64,000 nt of DNA from Actinokineospora terrae (GCF_900111175.1 NZ_FOGI01000001.1:1-64000); one strand, 5' to 3'. Shown: positions 1 through 10,715, counted from the first letter of the stretch. Numbers and translations are program-made. Notes: generated by a model not told the origin, from the letters alone.

Positions 1-14
1 CCGGACAATCATTC

Positions 15-51
15 GAGAAGCCCCCCACCTTTATTGGTGGGGGGCTTTCTC
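15..51 (+). terminator. Intrinsic terminator hairpin
   Basis: A GC-rich stem (GCCCCCCACC paired with GGTGGGGGGC around the loop TTTATT) is followed by CTTTCTC. It probably ends transcription of a gene lying left of the window. Confidence 0.75.
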
Positions 52-72
52 GTGTTCAAGAACAGCCGCCCC

Positions 73-400
73 CAACAACGTTGGCCCACCACCCGGCCCT
101 CACGATCGTTGGCCGACAACCGCTCCTCGGAGTCGCTGGTGCCAAGCCGGCTCGATGGGGTGGACTTGTTTTGTGTGGGGTGGCGGCGTCCGTAAGCTCT
201 CCGCGCGGGGGAGGGCCGTCTCTTCAGGCCCCGCCTTTGTGCTCTTCCCAGGACGCCGCAGGGGCCCCGCGCAAAACAAGTTCGCCCCATCGAGCAAAGC
301 TCAAAACTCGCGCCCCGGCCAATGCCGCAGGCGAGGCCCCATCCATCGACGCCGCAGGCGAGACCGAGAGCCGAACAAAAAAAATCGCGCCCCCGCCAAT
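73..400 (+). repeat. Dispersed structured repeat, copy A
   Basis: First of three same-orientation copies (others near 26650 and 50018). It has a 5' part with short CGTTGGCC units, two 30-base arms (151-180 and 265-294) that are reverse complements around an 84-base loop, and a 3' part with a GCCGCAGGCGAG-like unit. All four arm mismatches become G-U pairs if the plus strand is transcribed. Open frames run through it on both strands, but they follow from the inverted symmetry and have no coding character. It fills the space between the terminator and the 3' end of the MarR-GNAT gene. Confidence 0.8.
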
Positions 401-433
401 GCCGAGGACGCGACCAAGCAGACACCCCACCCC

Positions 434-1369
434 TCACCCGATCGGCAGCTCCGCCCGCACATCATCCCCGTGATGCGTCAAAGTAGCCCCACAAGTCCGC
501 AACGCCCCCAACGCCGCCGAGTTCCCCGACGTCGTGTCAGCCACGATCGTCCGAACCCCCGCGGCGGCAGCCTCAGCCACCAGCGCCCGTAAAGCGGCAG
601 TCCCGATCCCCTTGCCGCGGGCAGACCGACCCAGCCACATCCCCGTCTCGGCCTCGTCCTGCGACACCCGCGCCATCCGGATCATGCCCGTCAGGCTGCC
701 CTCGGACTCGACCGCGTACATCACGGTGCCGTTGGCGCCGTGGAAGTGGGAGCGGTGGAACTCGCGGAAGGCGTTCTCGGTCGCCGGGGTCCAGGTGTCG
801 GCCCCGTCCTGGGTGGGCATGACGTCGGTGGGGCGGGCCTCGTGGACGGCCACGCTGAGCAGGCGCTCGGTGGTGGCCTCGTCCAGGGGGACCAGGCGGA
901 CCACCGGGTTGGTGGGCTTGTCGGCCCGGACCACGTCGTGCATGCGGTCGAGGAAGCGGCGGGCGACCGCCAGTTCCGAGCCGTCGAACTCGCGCATCGC
1001 GTCGACCATGTCGGTGATGATGCCACCGTAGAACGACCAGCCCAACCGGATTGCCTCGTCCTGCACGGTCAGCAGGACCCGTCTGCGGTCGCGGTTGTCC
1101 CTGGTCCGCCGGACGTACCCGGCCCGGACCAGGCGGTCGACCAGGGCGGTGACCGAGGCCGAGTTCAGCGCCAGCTTGCCGCTGAGCCAGCCCGGTGTCG
1201 CCGCCAGCTCCTCGCGCCGCGCGTCCAGCAGGTGGATGAGCGCGCGCAGGTCGGTGGGGTGCAACCCGTTGGCCGCGGCGAACTCCGCCGCCATCAGGTC
1301 GAGCCTGCCGGTGATCCGGCGCAGCAGGTGCACCAGTTCCAGTCCCGCGTCCCCGTCGTCCACGTCCAC
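434..1369 (-). CDS. MarR-family regulator fused to GNAT acetyltransferase
   Basis: A protein of about 311 residues. The N-terminal half is a MarR winged helix (WLSGKLALNSASVTALVDRL recognition region, then the basic wing RRTRDNRDRRR). The C-terminal half is a GNAT domain with the acetyl-CoA motif RSARGKGIGTAAL and a small, typical C-terminal fold. The GTG start is chosen because GGAGGT lies five bases upstream; longer versions lack a ribosome site. Such fusions probably couple ligand or drug sensing to acetylation, but the substrate cannot be read from sequence. It is monocistronic, separated from the chitinase by a terminator. Confidence 0.85.
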   Translation of the reverse strand: MDVDDGDAGLELVHLLRRITGRLDLMAAEFAAANGLHPTDLRALIHLLDARREELAATPGWLSGKLALNSASVTALVDRLVRAGYVRRTRDNRDRRRVLLTVQDEAIRLGWSFYGGIITDMVDAMREFDGSELAVARRFLDRMHDVVRADKPTNPVVRLVPLDEATTERLLSVAVHEARPTDVMPTQDGADTWTPATENAFREFHRSHFHGANGTVMYAVESEGSLTGMIRMARVSQDEAETGMWLGRSARGKGIGTAALRALVAEAAAAGVRTIVADTTSGNSAALGALRTCGATLTHHGDDVRAELPIG

Positions 1370-1457
1370 GTGGCACCTCCGCGTGAGCGCTGCCGTCGTG
1401 GGCAGCGCGCCGAGTGGAAAGAAAAGCAAGCCGTGCCGGGCGGGGGAACGGGCTGAG

Positions 1458-1487
1458 CGGCTGCCTGGGGGTTGACCCAGGCAGCCG
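1458..1487 (-). terminator. Hairpin downstream of chitinase gene
   Basis: A perfect 12-bp stem (CGGCTGCCTGGG with CCCAGGCAGCCG, loop GGTTGA) lies 30 bases past the chitinase stop. There is no T tract, which is usual for actinobacterial terminators. Confidence 0.6.
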
Positions 1488-1516
1488 CCCACATCCGGCC
1501 CGTCCCAGCCGGAGAT

Positions 1517-3166
<1,650 letters not shown>

Positions 3167-3206
3167 TTGTTCACCTCGGGAGGGAGCAGGGATAACACGG
3201 TCTACC

Positions 3207-3222
3207 GTGGTCCAGACCAATT
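3207..3222. promoter_or_regulatory. DasR-type operator (dre) 1, chitinase
   Basis: The 16-mer GTGGTCCAGACCAATT matches the known dre pattern (ACTGGTCTAGACCA-type). It sits about 40 bases upstream of the chitinase start. Confidence 0.8.
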
Positions 3223-3231
3223 CTTCGGGAC

Positions 3232-3247
3232 AAGGTCTAGACCAATA
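3232..3247. promoter_or_regulatory. DasR-type operator (dre) 2, chitinase
   Basis: AAGGTCTAGACCAATA is a second dre match. Its centre is 25 bp from that of the first, so two DasR dimers could bind the chitinase promoter. Confidence 0.8.
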
Positions 3248-3315
3248 GTCTCACTCGAATGGAGCAGTGGCGCCAGTCGAACGGACCGTCTGGGTGCGCG
3301 TGCGACCACGCGCGG

Positions 3316-4821
3316 TCACCGGTCGGCGAGACCGGTGGGATCGGTGTGCCTGGCCAGGCCGGACACCGAGGAACCGCTGATCACCTCCGCCGCGGCGCGC
3401 AGGCTCGACCTCGAGCCGCCGAAGGTGTCGATCCGGCCCAGGGTGCCCAGATCCGGGCCTGACGTGCCGGTTTCCACGTGCACGACCGCGGTCGCCGTCC
3501 GCACCAGGCCCGCGACGAGGTCCAGCACCGCCGGGTGGCGGTGGGCGTCACGGGTGGTCACGACGACTTCCCGGCCGCGCGCCAGGTCGAACAGCTCGCC
3601 GGGCTGCGCCGCGGTGACCCGCACCGCCCTCGCGCCGGGGAGCAGTTCGACCAGGTGTGGACCAAGACCCCACGGGACGTGTCCCGCGGCGATGGTGGGC
3701 TCGACCTCGACGTCGACCACCAGCGGTTCAGGGGAGAGCGCGGGCAGGTGGCTGGTCCGCAGCGCCTTGCGCGCCACGGCCATGCCCAGTTCGACATCAT
3801 CTCGGGCGGTGACCCCGCCGTGCGGGGGGACACCGAGCGACCTGGTGCGCTCAGCGGCCTCCGCCAAGCGCTCCTCGGTCAGCGTGCCCGCGTGCACCTC
3901 GGCCACGATGCGCTCCACGATGGCCGCCACCGCGTCGGCGTCAGCGATCTCGCCGCCGATGCACAGCGCGTCCGCGCCCGCCCTCAGCGACCGCACAGCG
4001 GCGTCCGCGAGGCCGGCCGCGTTGCCCAGGTGCCCGGCCACCGCGCCCATCTCCAGCGCGTCGGTGACCACGGCCCCGGTGAAGCCGAGCTGACCGCGCA
4101 GCACCTCCAGGATCGCGGTCGGGTTGACCGTGGCGGGGTCGGGACCCCACTGCGGCACCACCAGGTGCCCGGTCATCACCGACCGCACCCCGGCGGCGAT
4201 GGCGGCCCGGAACGGCACGAGCTCCACCGCGTCGAGCTCGTCGGGCGTGCGGGGCAGCACCGGCAGGGTGAAGTGCGAGTCCGAGGTGGACGCCCCGTGC
4301 CCGGGGAAGTGCTTGGCGCAGGCGGCGACACCGGCGCTCTGCATGCCGCGCACGTAGGCGGCCACGTGCGCGGCCGCGGCGTAGGGGTCCGCGCCGAACG
4401 CGCGCACCCCGATGATCGGGTCGTCCAGGGTGAGCGTCAGGTCCGCGCACGGCGCGAGGTCCAGGGTGACCCCGCAGGCCGCGAGCCGGGCGCCCAGCGC
4501 GGTGCCGACCTCGGCGGTGAGGCCGAGGTCGCCCGCCGCGCCGAGCGCGAGCGGTCCCGGCAGCGTCGAGCCGGTGGCGGCGTCGAGCCTGGTGACGTCG
4601 CCACCCTCCTCGTCGATGCCGATGACCACGTCGTCGCGCTCGCCGCGCAGCTGCGCGGTCAACGCGGCGACCTGCTCGTCGTCGACGATGTTGCGGCCGA
4701 ACAGCACCACCCCGCCGAGCCCGTCCGCGATCCGCTCGCGGACCCAGTCCGGCGCGCTCGTCCCGGCGAACCCTGGCAGCAGTACCGCCTCGGCCAGCGC
4801 GTGCAGCCCCGACCGCGCCAT
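3316..4821 (-). CDS. dasD: GH3 beta-N-acetylglucosaminidase (DasD-like)
   Basis: 501 residues, no signal peptide, so cytoplasmic. The NagZ-type signature KHFPGHG and the nucleophile motif TDALEM (D254) identify a GH3 N-acetylhexosaminidase; the N-terminus carries the usual GVVLFGRN barrel segment. It should split imported chitobiose or muropeptide-derived sugars to GlcNAc. The ATG overlaps the dasC stop (ATGA), so it is the last gene of a dasABCD operon, the order known from Streptomyces. The C-terminal ~150 residues beyond the barrel are less conserved. Confidence 0.9.
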   Translation of the reverse strand: MARSGLHALAEAVLLPGFAGTSAPDWVRERIADGLGGVVLFGRNIVDDEQVAALTAQLRGERDDVVIGIDEEGGDVTRLDAATGSTLPGPLALGAAGDLGLTAEVGTALGARLAACGVTLDLAPCADLTLTLDDPIIGVRAFGADPYAAAAHVAAYVRGMQSAGVAACAKHFPGHGASTSDSHFTLPVLPRTPDELDAVELVPFRAAIAAGVRSVMTGHLVVPQWGPDPATVNPTAILEVLRGQLGFTGAVVTDALEMGAVAGHLGNAAGLADAAVRSLRAGADALCIGGEIADADAVAAIVERIVAEVHAGTLTEERLAEAAERTRSLGVPPHGGVTARDDVELGMAVARKALRTSHLPALSPEPLVVDVEVEPTIAAGHVPWGLGPHLVELLPGARAVRVTAAQPGELFDLARGREVVVTTRDAHRHPAVLDLVAGLVRTATAVVHVETGTSGPDLGTLGRIDTFGGSRSSLRAAAEVISGSSVSGLARHTDPTGLADR

Positions 4822-5654
4822 CAGCCCTTCACCGCCCCTGCGGTGGAACCGGAGACCAGCTTGCGCTGCACCAGCAGGAAGAAGATCAGCGCGGGGATCG
4901 CGTAGATCACCGAGGCCGCCATGACGCCGCCCCAGTCGGTGCCGAACGCGGTCTTGAACGACGAGAGCCACACCGGCAGCGTCTGCTTGTCCTTCTCGCG
5001 CATGAACACCAGCGCGTAGAGGAACTCGTTCCACGCGGTGATGAAGCTGAACACCGAGGTGGCGACCAGGCCGGGGCCCAGCAGCGGCAGCGTGACGCGG
5101 GTGAACACGCCCCAGCGTCCACAGCCGTCGACCATCGCGGCCTCTTCCAGCTCGATCGGGATGCCCTTGACGAAGCCGCGCAGCGTCCACACCGTGAACG
5201 GCAGCGTGAAGGCCACGTACACCAGCAGCAGACCCCACAGCGAGTTGAGCAGGTCGGCGTCGCGCATGATCAGGTACATCGGGATCAGCAGCGCCTCCAG
5301 CGGCGCCAGCTGCGCGATCAGGACCAGCAGGATGAAGCCCTTGCGGCCGCGGAAGCGCAGCCGCGCCAGCGGCACCGCGGCCAGCAGCCCCGCGGCCAGG
5401 GCGCAGGCGACCGCGCCGAGGGTGACGACGAGGCTGTTGGTGATGAAGGTCGCGAAGTCCGGCTTGGTGATCGCGTTGACGAAGTTCTTCAGCGTCGCCG
5501 TCGTCGGGATCAGGTCGTAGGCGGGCGAGAGGATCTGCGCCGGGGTCTTGAGCGCGGTGGTGAACATCCAGTAGGTCGGGAACAGGAAGAACCCGGCCAG
5601 CACCAGGCCGAACACCGCGAGTGCCACGCGCTGGGCGGGCGACTTGTGCAGCAT
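4821..5654 (-). CDS. dasC: Chitobiose ABC transporter permease
   Basis: 277 residues with six predicted membrane segments and the MalG-type EAA loop (EEAAMVDGCGRWGVFTRVTL), which docks on the shared ATPase. Second permease of a carbohydrate importer (CUT1 family). It lies four bases after dasB and overlaps dasD. No ATPase gene is present, as expected for das systems that borrow the housekeeping MsiK-type ATPase encoded elsewhere. Confidence 0.9.
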   Translation of the reverse strand: MLHKSPAQRVALAVFGLVLAGFFLFPTYWMFTTALKTPAQILSPAYDLIPTTATLKNFVNAITKPDFATFITNSLVVTLGAVACALAAGLLAAVPLARLRFRGRKGFILLVLIAQLAPLEALLIPMYLIMRDADLLNSLWGLLLVYVAFTLPFTVWTLRGFVKGIPIELEEAAMVDGCGRWGVFTRVTLPLLGPGLVATSVFSFITAWNEFLYALVFMREKDKQTLPVWLSSFKTAFGTDWGGVMAASVIYAIPALIFFLLVQRKLVSGSTAGAVKG

Positions 5655-5658
5655 GGCT

Positions 5659-6636
5659 CTACAGCTCCGTTTCCGGTGAGCGGATCAACAGCCGCATGTA
5701 CCGCCAGGTCACCGCCAGCAGCACGACCAGCATCAGCACCGCGACCGCGGCCGCCACGCCGAAGTGGCTGCCCGCGATGCCCCTGAGGTAGAGCAGCACC
5801 GGCAGGGTCGTGCTCTGCCCGTCCGGGCCGCCCTGGCGGATCGCCCAGACCTGGGTGAAGACCTTGAAGTCCCACAGCACCGACAGGAACGTGACCAGGG
5901 TCAGCAGCGGCCGCACCGACGGCCAGCTCACCGCGCGGAAGGCCGCCCACCCGGACGCGCCGTCGATCGCGGCGGCCTCGTAGAGGTCCCTCGGCGTGTT
6001 GACCAGTCCGGCGTAGAGGGTGAAGGCGATGAACGGCACCGCCTGCCACACCACCAGCAGACCGATCACGGCCAGCGTGGAGGTGCCGCTGGTGAACCAG
6101 GAGTAGCCCTTGAACGAGTCGAACCCGATCAGCACCAGGGTCTTGTTCAGGATCCCGTACTGCTGGTCGAAGATCCACTGGAAGATCGTGGTGGTCGCGA
6201 TGATCGGCGTGGCCCAGGCCAGCACCAGGCAGACCTGCAGCACGACGCGCACCCACCCGCTCAGGTGCCGCATCAGCACCGCGATGCCCAGGCCCAGCAG
6301 CAGGGTGGTGAGCACGACGACCGCGGTGAACATCAGGGTGCGCAGCCCGATGACCCAGAACTCCGGGTCGGTCAGGATCGCGGTGTAGTTGTCGAAGCCG
6401 ACCCACTTGAGCTCGCCGCGGACCAGTTCACCGAGGTCGAGCTTGCGGAAGCTGATCGCCAGCACCTGCAGCGCGGGCCAGGCCAGCAGCGCCAGCATCA
6501 GCAGCACCGCGGGGGCGAGCATCAGGTAGGGGAGGGCTGTCTCGGACAGGGGGCGTCGGGCCCGGCGCCGCGCGCCGGGCCGCGCGGCCGGCGGGGGGGT
6601 CCCCGCCGGCCGCGCGGTGTCCACGGTTGAGGTCAT
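5659..6636 (-). CDS. dasB: Chitobiose ABC transporter permease
   Basis: 325 residues, a MalF-type permease: a Pro/Arg-rich cytoplasmic N-terminus, a first membrane helix (LPYLMLAPAVLLMLALLAW region), a large periplasmic-side loop and an EAA motif (YEAAAIDGASGWAAFRAV). It pairs with the following permease to form the channel. It starts 10 bases after the dasA stop. Confidence 0.9.
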   Translation of the reverse strand: MTSTVDTARPAGTPPPAARPGARRRARRPLSETALPYLMLAPAVLLMLALLAWPALQVLAISFRKLDLGELVRGELKWVGFDNYTAILTDPEFWVIGLRTLMFTAVVVLTTLLLGLGIAVLMRHLSGWVRVVLQVCLVLAWATPIIATTTIFQWIFDQQYGILNKTLVLIGFDSFKGYSWFTSGTSTLAVIGLLVVWQAVPFIAFTLYAGLVNTPRDLYEAAAIDGASGWAAFRAVSWPSVRPLLTLVTFLSVLWDFKVFTQVWAIRQGGPDGQSTTLPVLLYLRGIAGSHFGVAAAVAVLMLVVLLAVTWRYMRLLIRSPETEL

Positions 6637-6645
6637 CGTGTCCCG

Positions 6646-7944
6646 CTAGCTGGAGAACGCCTTGTTCAGCGCGTCGTTGGCGTCCTTGGTGGCCTGGTCG
6701 ATCGACTTGGCACCGGTCAGGTAGGCGGTGAGCAGGTCCTTGATCGGGTTCTGCCCGGCCTCGATGGTCGCCCAGCCCGGGGTGGCCGGGACGGCCTTGC
6801 CGTTGGCCGACGCCTTGGCCATCGCGGCGTTGATCGGGTCGGCCTCGAGCAGGCTGACGTCCTTGGAGGTGCCCGGGATCATGCCCGCCTTGGCGAAACC
6901 GGCCTGGTACTTGTCGCTGGAGATCAGCTTCAGGTACTCCTTGGCCAGGTCCTTGTCCTTGCTGTTGGCCGGGACGGCCAGGTTCGAGCCGCCCTGGAAC
7001 ACCGGCGCGGTCTTGCCCGCGGTCTTGGACGGGATCGGGAACGCCCCGGTCTTGTCCTTGATGGTCGGGTCCGACTTGGCCGCGGTGGCCAGCTCCCACG
7101 GCAGGGCGACGAACATGGCGACCTTGCCGCCGCCGTAGATGCCCGCCTGCTCCGGGGTCTGCTCGTCGGCGTCCTTGGGCGCCTTGGTGCCCGACTCCTC
7201 GACCAGCTTCTTGTAGAACTCCAGGCCCGCCTTGGCCTCGGCGCTGTCGAGCGAGGCGGTGAACTTGGTGCCGTCCTTCTTGGCGATGTCGCCGCCCTCG
7301 TCCCAGATGAACGACAGCAGGGTGTACCAGTTCTGGCCGGGCAGGTAGAGCGCCTGGAAGTCCGGGTCGCTGCCGAACTTGGCCTTCAGCTTGCCGATGG
7401 CGGCCAGCCACTCCTCGCGGGAGGTGGGCGGCGCGGTGATGCCCGCCTGCTCGAACAGGTCCTTGCGGTACAGGATCTCGCGGTTGGCGGCGTAGAACGG
7501 GATGGCGTACTGCTTGCCGTCCCACGAGCCGGAGTCCTTGAGGCTGCTCAGCCAGTTGGCGCCGTTGAAGTCACCGGTGCTGGCGGTGAGGTCCTCGAGC
7601 ACGTTCTCGCTGGCGAACTTGGGCGCCTGGGTGTTGCCGATCTCGATCACGTCGGGCGCGTCGTTGCTGGCCAGCGCGGTGGTCAGCTTGTCCTGGATGC
7701 CGTTCCACTGCTGGATCTCGTACTTGACGGTGACGTCCTTGTGCGAGGCCTGGAACTCCTTGTGCAGCTCGTCGGTCAGCGTGGTGGGAGCCGACCCGTT
7801 CATCAGCCACACGGTCAGCGTGCGCGGACCCGAGGGCGCGCTCGTCTGCCCGGCGCTGTCGTTGCCGGAACCGGACCCGGCGCACCCCGCGACCGCGAGT
7901 GCGACCGCGAACCCCCCGACCAAAGCCTTCGACCAACTTCTCAC
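6646..7944 (-). CDS. dasA: Chitobiose-binding lipoprotein
   Basis: 432 residues, an extracytoplasmic solute-binding protein of family 1. The N-terminus MRSWSK plus a hydrophobic stretch ends in the lipobox VAGC (C21 lipidated). It captures the substrate, by context N,N'-diacetylchitobiose or related chitin fragments. First gene of the dasABCD operon; a dre site lies about 60 bases upstream. The divergent neighbour is dasR. Substrate is inferred from context, not from residues. Confidence 0.9.
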   Translation of the reverse strand: MRSWSKALVGGFAVALAVAGCAGSGSGNDSAGQTSAPSGPRTLTVWLMNGSAPTTLTDELHKEFQASHKDVTVKYEIQQWNGIQDKLTTALASNDAPDVIEIGNTQAPKFASENVLEDLTASTGDFNGANWLSSLKDSGSWDGKQYAIPFYAANREILYRKDLFEQAGITAPPTSREEWLAAIGKLKAKFGSDPDFQALYLPGQNWYTLLSFIWDEGGDIAKKDGTKFTASLDSAEAKAGLEFYKKLVEESGTKAPKDADEQTPEQAGIYGGGKVAMFVALPWELATAAKSDPTIKDKTGAFPIPSKTAGKTAPVFQGGSNLAVPANSKDKDLAKEYLKLISSDKYQAGFAKAGMIPGTSKDVSLLEADPINAAMAKASANGKAVPATPGWATIEAGQNPIKDLLTAYLTGAKSIDQATKDANDALNKAFSS

Positions 7945-8001
7945 GGTGATGCATTCCTTCCGGACGCTGCTCCTCCCGGCACGAGAGGAGCGAAGGACTT
8001 G

Positions 8002-8017
8002 AGTGGTTTAGACCATT
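8002..8017. promoter_or_regulatory. DasR-type operator, dasA-dasR intergenic
   Basis: AGTGGTTTAGACCATT is a near-perfect dre. A weaker half-like site, AGAGTGGTCCGAGC, starts 22 bases further on. Control of dasABCD and perhaps of dasR itself is expected. Confidence 0.75.
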
Positions 8018-8127
8018 GCGATTAGAGTGGTCCGAGCTTCTCCGGCTTGTCAAGATAAATGCTTAAACGTGACATCAGATGTCCACCCCGACACGGGTCG
8101 CCGACGCACGGGCGAGCGAGGAACAAC

Positions 8128-8916
8128 ATGGGTGAGAACCTGCTCGGCGATGCCGTGGAAAACGGGAAGAAATCGCCTCGAACACCGAAGCACTGGGAGC
8201 TCAAGGAGCGCCTGGCCGAGCTGCTGCGCGCGGTCTCGCCCGGCGGCTCGCTGCCCGGTGAACGCGCCCTGGCCAGCGAGTTCGGCGTCTCCCGCACGAC
8301 CGTGCGCAAGGCGCTGGCCGAGCTGACCGCCGAGGGTCGGCTGACCAGGGTGCACGGCAGCGGGACCTTCGCGGGGGAGGGCAAGCTGACGCAGCGGCTG
8401 CAGCTGTCCTCCTACACCGAGGACATGCGCTCGCACGGGCGCAGACCGACATCGTCGCTGCTCGACGCCCGGATCGGGGCCGCCGACCCGGAACTGGCCG
8501 CCCTGCTGGGCATCCGCTCCGGCGACGACGTGCTGCGGCTGCGCAGGCTGCGCCGGGCCGACGGCGAGCCGATGGCCATCGAGACCTCGCGGCTGCCGCT
8601 GCCGCGCTTCCCCGGCCTGGACCGCTACGTCGGCGACGGCTCGCTCTACGGCGTGCTCTACCAGCACTACGGGGTCGAACTGGGCCACGCGGAGGAGACC
8701 ATCGAGACCGCGCTGGCCACCCCGGCCGAGGCCGCGCTGCTCGGGAATGAGGCCGGTGCGCTCATGCTGCTGCTGTCCCGGCATTCGTTCGACACCGACG
8801 GCCGACCGGTGGAATGGGTTCGGTCGGTATACCGCGGTGACCGTTACAAGTTCGTTGCGACCCTGGTGTCGCCGCAATCGTCGGATGATTCCATTGCGGC
8901 CAGGGTCGAGCGCTGA
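8128..8916 (+). CDS. dasR: GntR/HutC-family regulator DasR
   Basis: 262 residues: an N-terminal GntR winged helix (SEFGVSRTTVRKALAELTAE) followed by a UTRA effector domain. In Streptomyces DasR represses chitin and GlcNAc genes and is released by phosphorylated amino sugars. The ATG is chosen for GAGG six bases upstream. It faces dasA across a 183-base region with a dre site; the same operator occurs twice before the chitinase. It ends in a strong terminator. Confidence 0.9.
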   Translation: MGENLLGDAVENGKKSPRTPKHWELKERLAELLRAVSPGGSLPGERALASEFGVSRTTVRKALAELTAEGRLTRVHGSGTFAGEGKLTQRLQLSSYTEDMRSHGRRPTSSLLDARIGAADPELAALLGIRSGDDVLRLRRLRRADGEPMAIETSRLPLPRFPGLDRYVGDGSLYGVLYQHYGVELGHAEETIETALATPAEAALLGNEAGALMLLLSRHSFDTDGRPVEWVRSVYRGDRYKFVATLVSPQSSDDSIAARVER

Positions 8917-8922
8917 ACAACG

Positions 8923-8954
8923 ATTCCGGTCCGGCGGGTTCGCCGGGCCGGAAT
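8923..8954 (+). terminator. Terminator between dasR and hexosaminidase
   Basis: A 14-bp stem (ATTCCGGTCCGGCG with CGCCGGGCCGGAAT, one G-U) with the loop GGTT lies seven bases after dasR. The following bases up to 9176 are GGTGCC-rich filler with no gene. Confidence 0.7.
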
Positions 8955-9176
8955 GCATTTCCCGACCACCGGATCCGACCGCGCGCGCGGTGTGCCGCGG
9001 CCGGTGCCCGGTGATTTCGGGCGAGTGCTGATCGACGCTGCCGGTGCGCTCTCCTCGCTGTCGGTGCCTGCTCTGCTCGGGGGTCTCGCGGGTGGTGCCT
9101 GTGTCCTCGGGGGTGGTGCCGGTGCTCTTCGGGCGCGCGGTGCCGGGTGCCGGTGGGGTCGGCGCGGCGGCGGCGG

Positions 9177-10688
9177 TCACCGGTCCGCGCGGGGACGGCC
9201 GGGCACGCCCGGTCTGCGCTGCCAGGGCAGGGGTCCGGCCAGGGGCCGGTACTCCACGCCGAGTGCGTCGAGCCGCGGCAGGTGGTGGGTGGCCACCCGG
9301 TCGACGAACTCATCGAGGTCCACGGGTCCACGTGGACTCCAGACCACCTCCGCGAACGCCGCGAGGCGGGGGAAGGCAGCGTAATCGACGCGCCTGCCGT
9401 TGTCGAAGTACTCCGCCCACAGCTGCGCCTGGGCGCCGAGCACGCGGTGGTGCGCCTGCTCGGGCAGTTCGGCCGGGATCGGTTCGTAGGCGCGGACGTC
9501 GGCCAGGGTGCGCACGAAGCCCACCGGGATCGGCTCGTCCGGGTCGTCGGACTGCCGGTGGTCGAGGTACACCCGCTGCTCCGGGCACATGACCACATCG
9601 TGCCCCGAGACCGCCGCGCGCACACCCGCTGCCTCGCCCCGCCAGGACGCCACGACCGCGCCTTCCGGCAGGTCACCGGCGTCGAGGATCTCGTCCCAGC
9701 CCAGCACGCGTCGCCCGTTCGCGGCGAGGTGGCCCGCCAGCGCGCGGATGAACCAGGCGTGCAGGTCGTCGGGGGAGTCCAGGCCGAGTTCGGCGACCCT
9801 GGCCTTGACCGCGGTGCTGGCGTGCCACTGCGTGGTCGGGACCTCGTCGCCGCCCAGGCAGATCACCGGGGAGTCGAAGATGGCCATGACGTGGTCGAGG
9901 ACGGCGCGGAAGAAGTCCACGGTGGACTCGGCCGGGTTGAGCACGTGCTCGCTGACGCCCCAGCCGTGCCACACCTCGACCTGCTCGCCGGTGACGCCCA
10001 ACTCCGGGTAGGCGGCGATCACGGCCTGGCTGTGCCCGGGGACGTCGACCTCGGGCACCACGGTGATGTGCCGGGCGGCCGCGTAGGCGACGATCTCGCG
10101 CAGGTCGGCGGTCGTGTAGAAGCCGCCGTGCGGGCGGTTGTCGTGCGTGGGGTCGCCGTCGGGCTGCCTGCCCACCCAGGTGCCCGCCCGCCACGCGGCG
10201 ACCTCGGTGAGCCGCGGGTAGCCGGGTACCTCGACCCGCCAGCCCTGGTCGTCGGTCAGGTGCAGGTGCAGCACGTTGAGCTTGTGCGCGGCCATCAGGT
10301 CCAGGAAGCGCAGCACCCCGGCCTTGGGCATGAAGTGCCGCGCCACGTCCAGCAGCACACCGCGCCAGCCGAACCTCGGGTGGTCGGTGATCTCGCCGAG
10401 GGGCAGTTCCCAGGTTCCGCGATGGATGTCCGCGGCCCGGAAGGCGTCCGGCCCGAGCAGTTGGCGCAGCGTCTGCGTGGCGTGGAACGCGCCTGCCGCG
10501 TCGTGCGCGACGGCGTCTACGCCCGTGGACGTTATGGAAAGTCGGTATCCCCCGGGAAGTGGCACGGCGACCGGGTCGAGCGCCACTGTGGAGGTGTCGA
10601 GCACCGCGGCCGGGTGGTCGACCACGAGCACTCCGGGATCCCGCCGGGCCGAAACCGGCTGGGGGAGCAGGGTCTCGAAGCCGGTCAT
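9177..10688 (-). CDS. Cytoplasmic GH20 beta-N-acetylhexosaminidase
   Basis: 503 residues with a small N-terminal alpha/beta domain and a GH20 barrel. The catalytic pair is D281-E282 in LGGDEVPTTQW; the conserved HLTDDQGWR and EVDVPGH motifs are present. There is no signal peptide, so it acts inside the cell on imported oligosaccharides, removing terminal GlcNAc. It is downstream of the lactonase in the same direction, with its own upstream pseudo-palindrome at 10716-10732. In this setting a plausible substrate is GlcNAc linked to an oxidised GlcNAc end. Confidence 0.92.
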   Translation of the reverse strand: MTGFETLLPQPVSARRDPGVLVVDHPAAVLDTSTVALDPVAVPLPGGYRLSITSTGVDAVAHDAAGAFHATQTLRQLLGPDAFRAADIHRGTWELPLGEITDHPRFGWRGVLLDVARHFMPKAGVLRFLDLMAAHKLNVLHLHLTDDQGWRVEVPGYPRLTEVAAWRAGTWVGRQPDGDPTHDNRPHGGFYTTADLREIVAYAAARHITVVPEVDVPGHSQAVIAAYPELGVTGEQVEVWHGWGVSEHVLNPAESTVDFFRAVLDHVMAIFDSPVICLGGDEVPTTQWHASTAVKARVAELGLDSPDDLHAWFIRALAGHLAANGRRVLGWDEILDAGDLPEGAVVASWRGEAAGVRAAVSGHDVVMCPEQRVYLDHRQSDDPDEPIPVGFVRTLADVRAYEPIPAELPEQAHHRVLGAQAQLWAEYFDNGRRVDYAAFPRLAAFAEVVWSPRGPVDLDEFVDRVATHHLPRLDALGVEYRPLAGPLPWQRRPGVPGRPRADR

Positions 10689-10715
10689 CGGAGCAGCGTC
10701 CCTTCCACCTACGAT

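Noticed and set aside
155..592. Open frames with Cys/Trp-rich proteins running through repeat copies A, B and C on both strands
   Set aside because: Both strands are open because of the inverted arms; codon use and differences between copies fit RNA structure, not coding.
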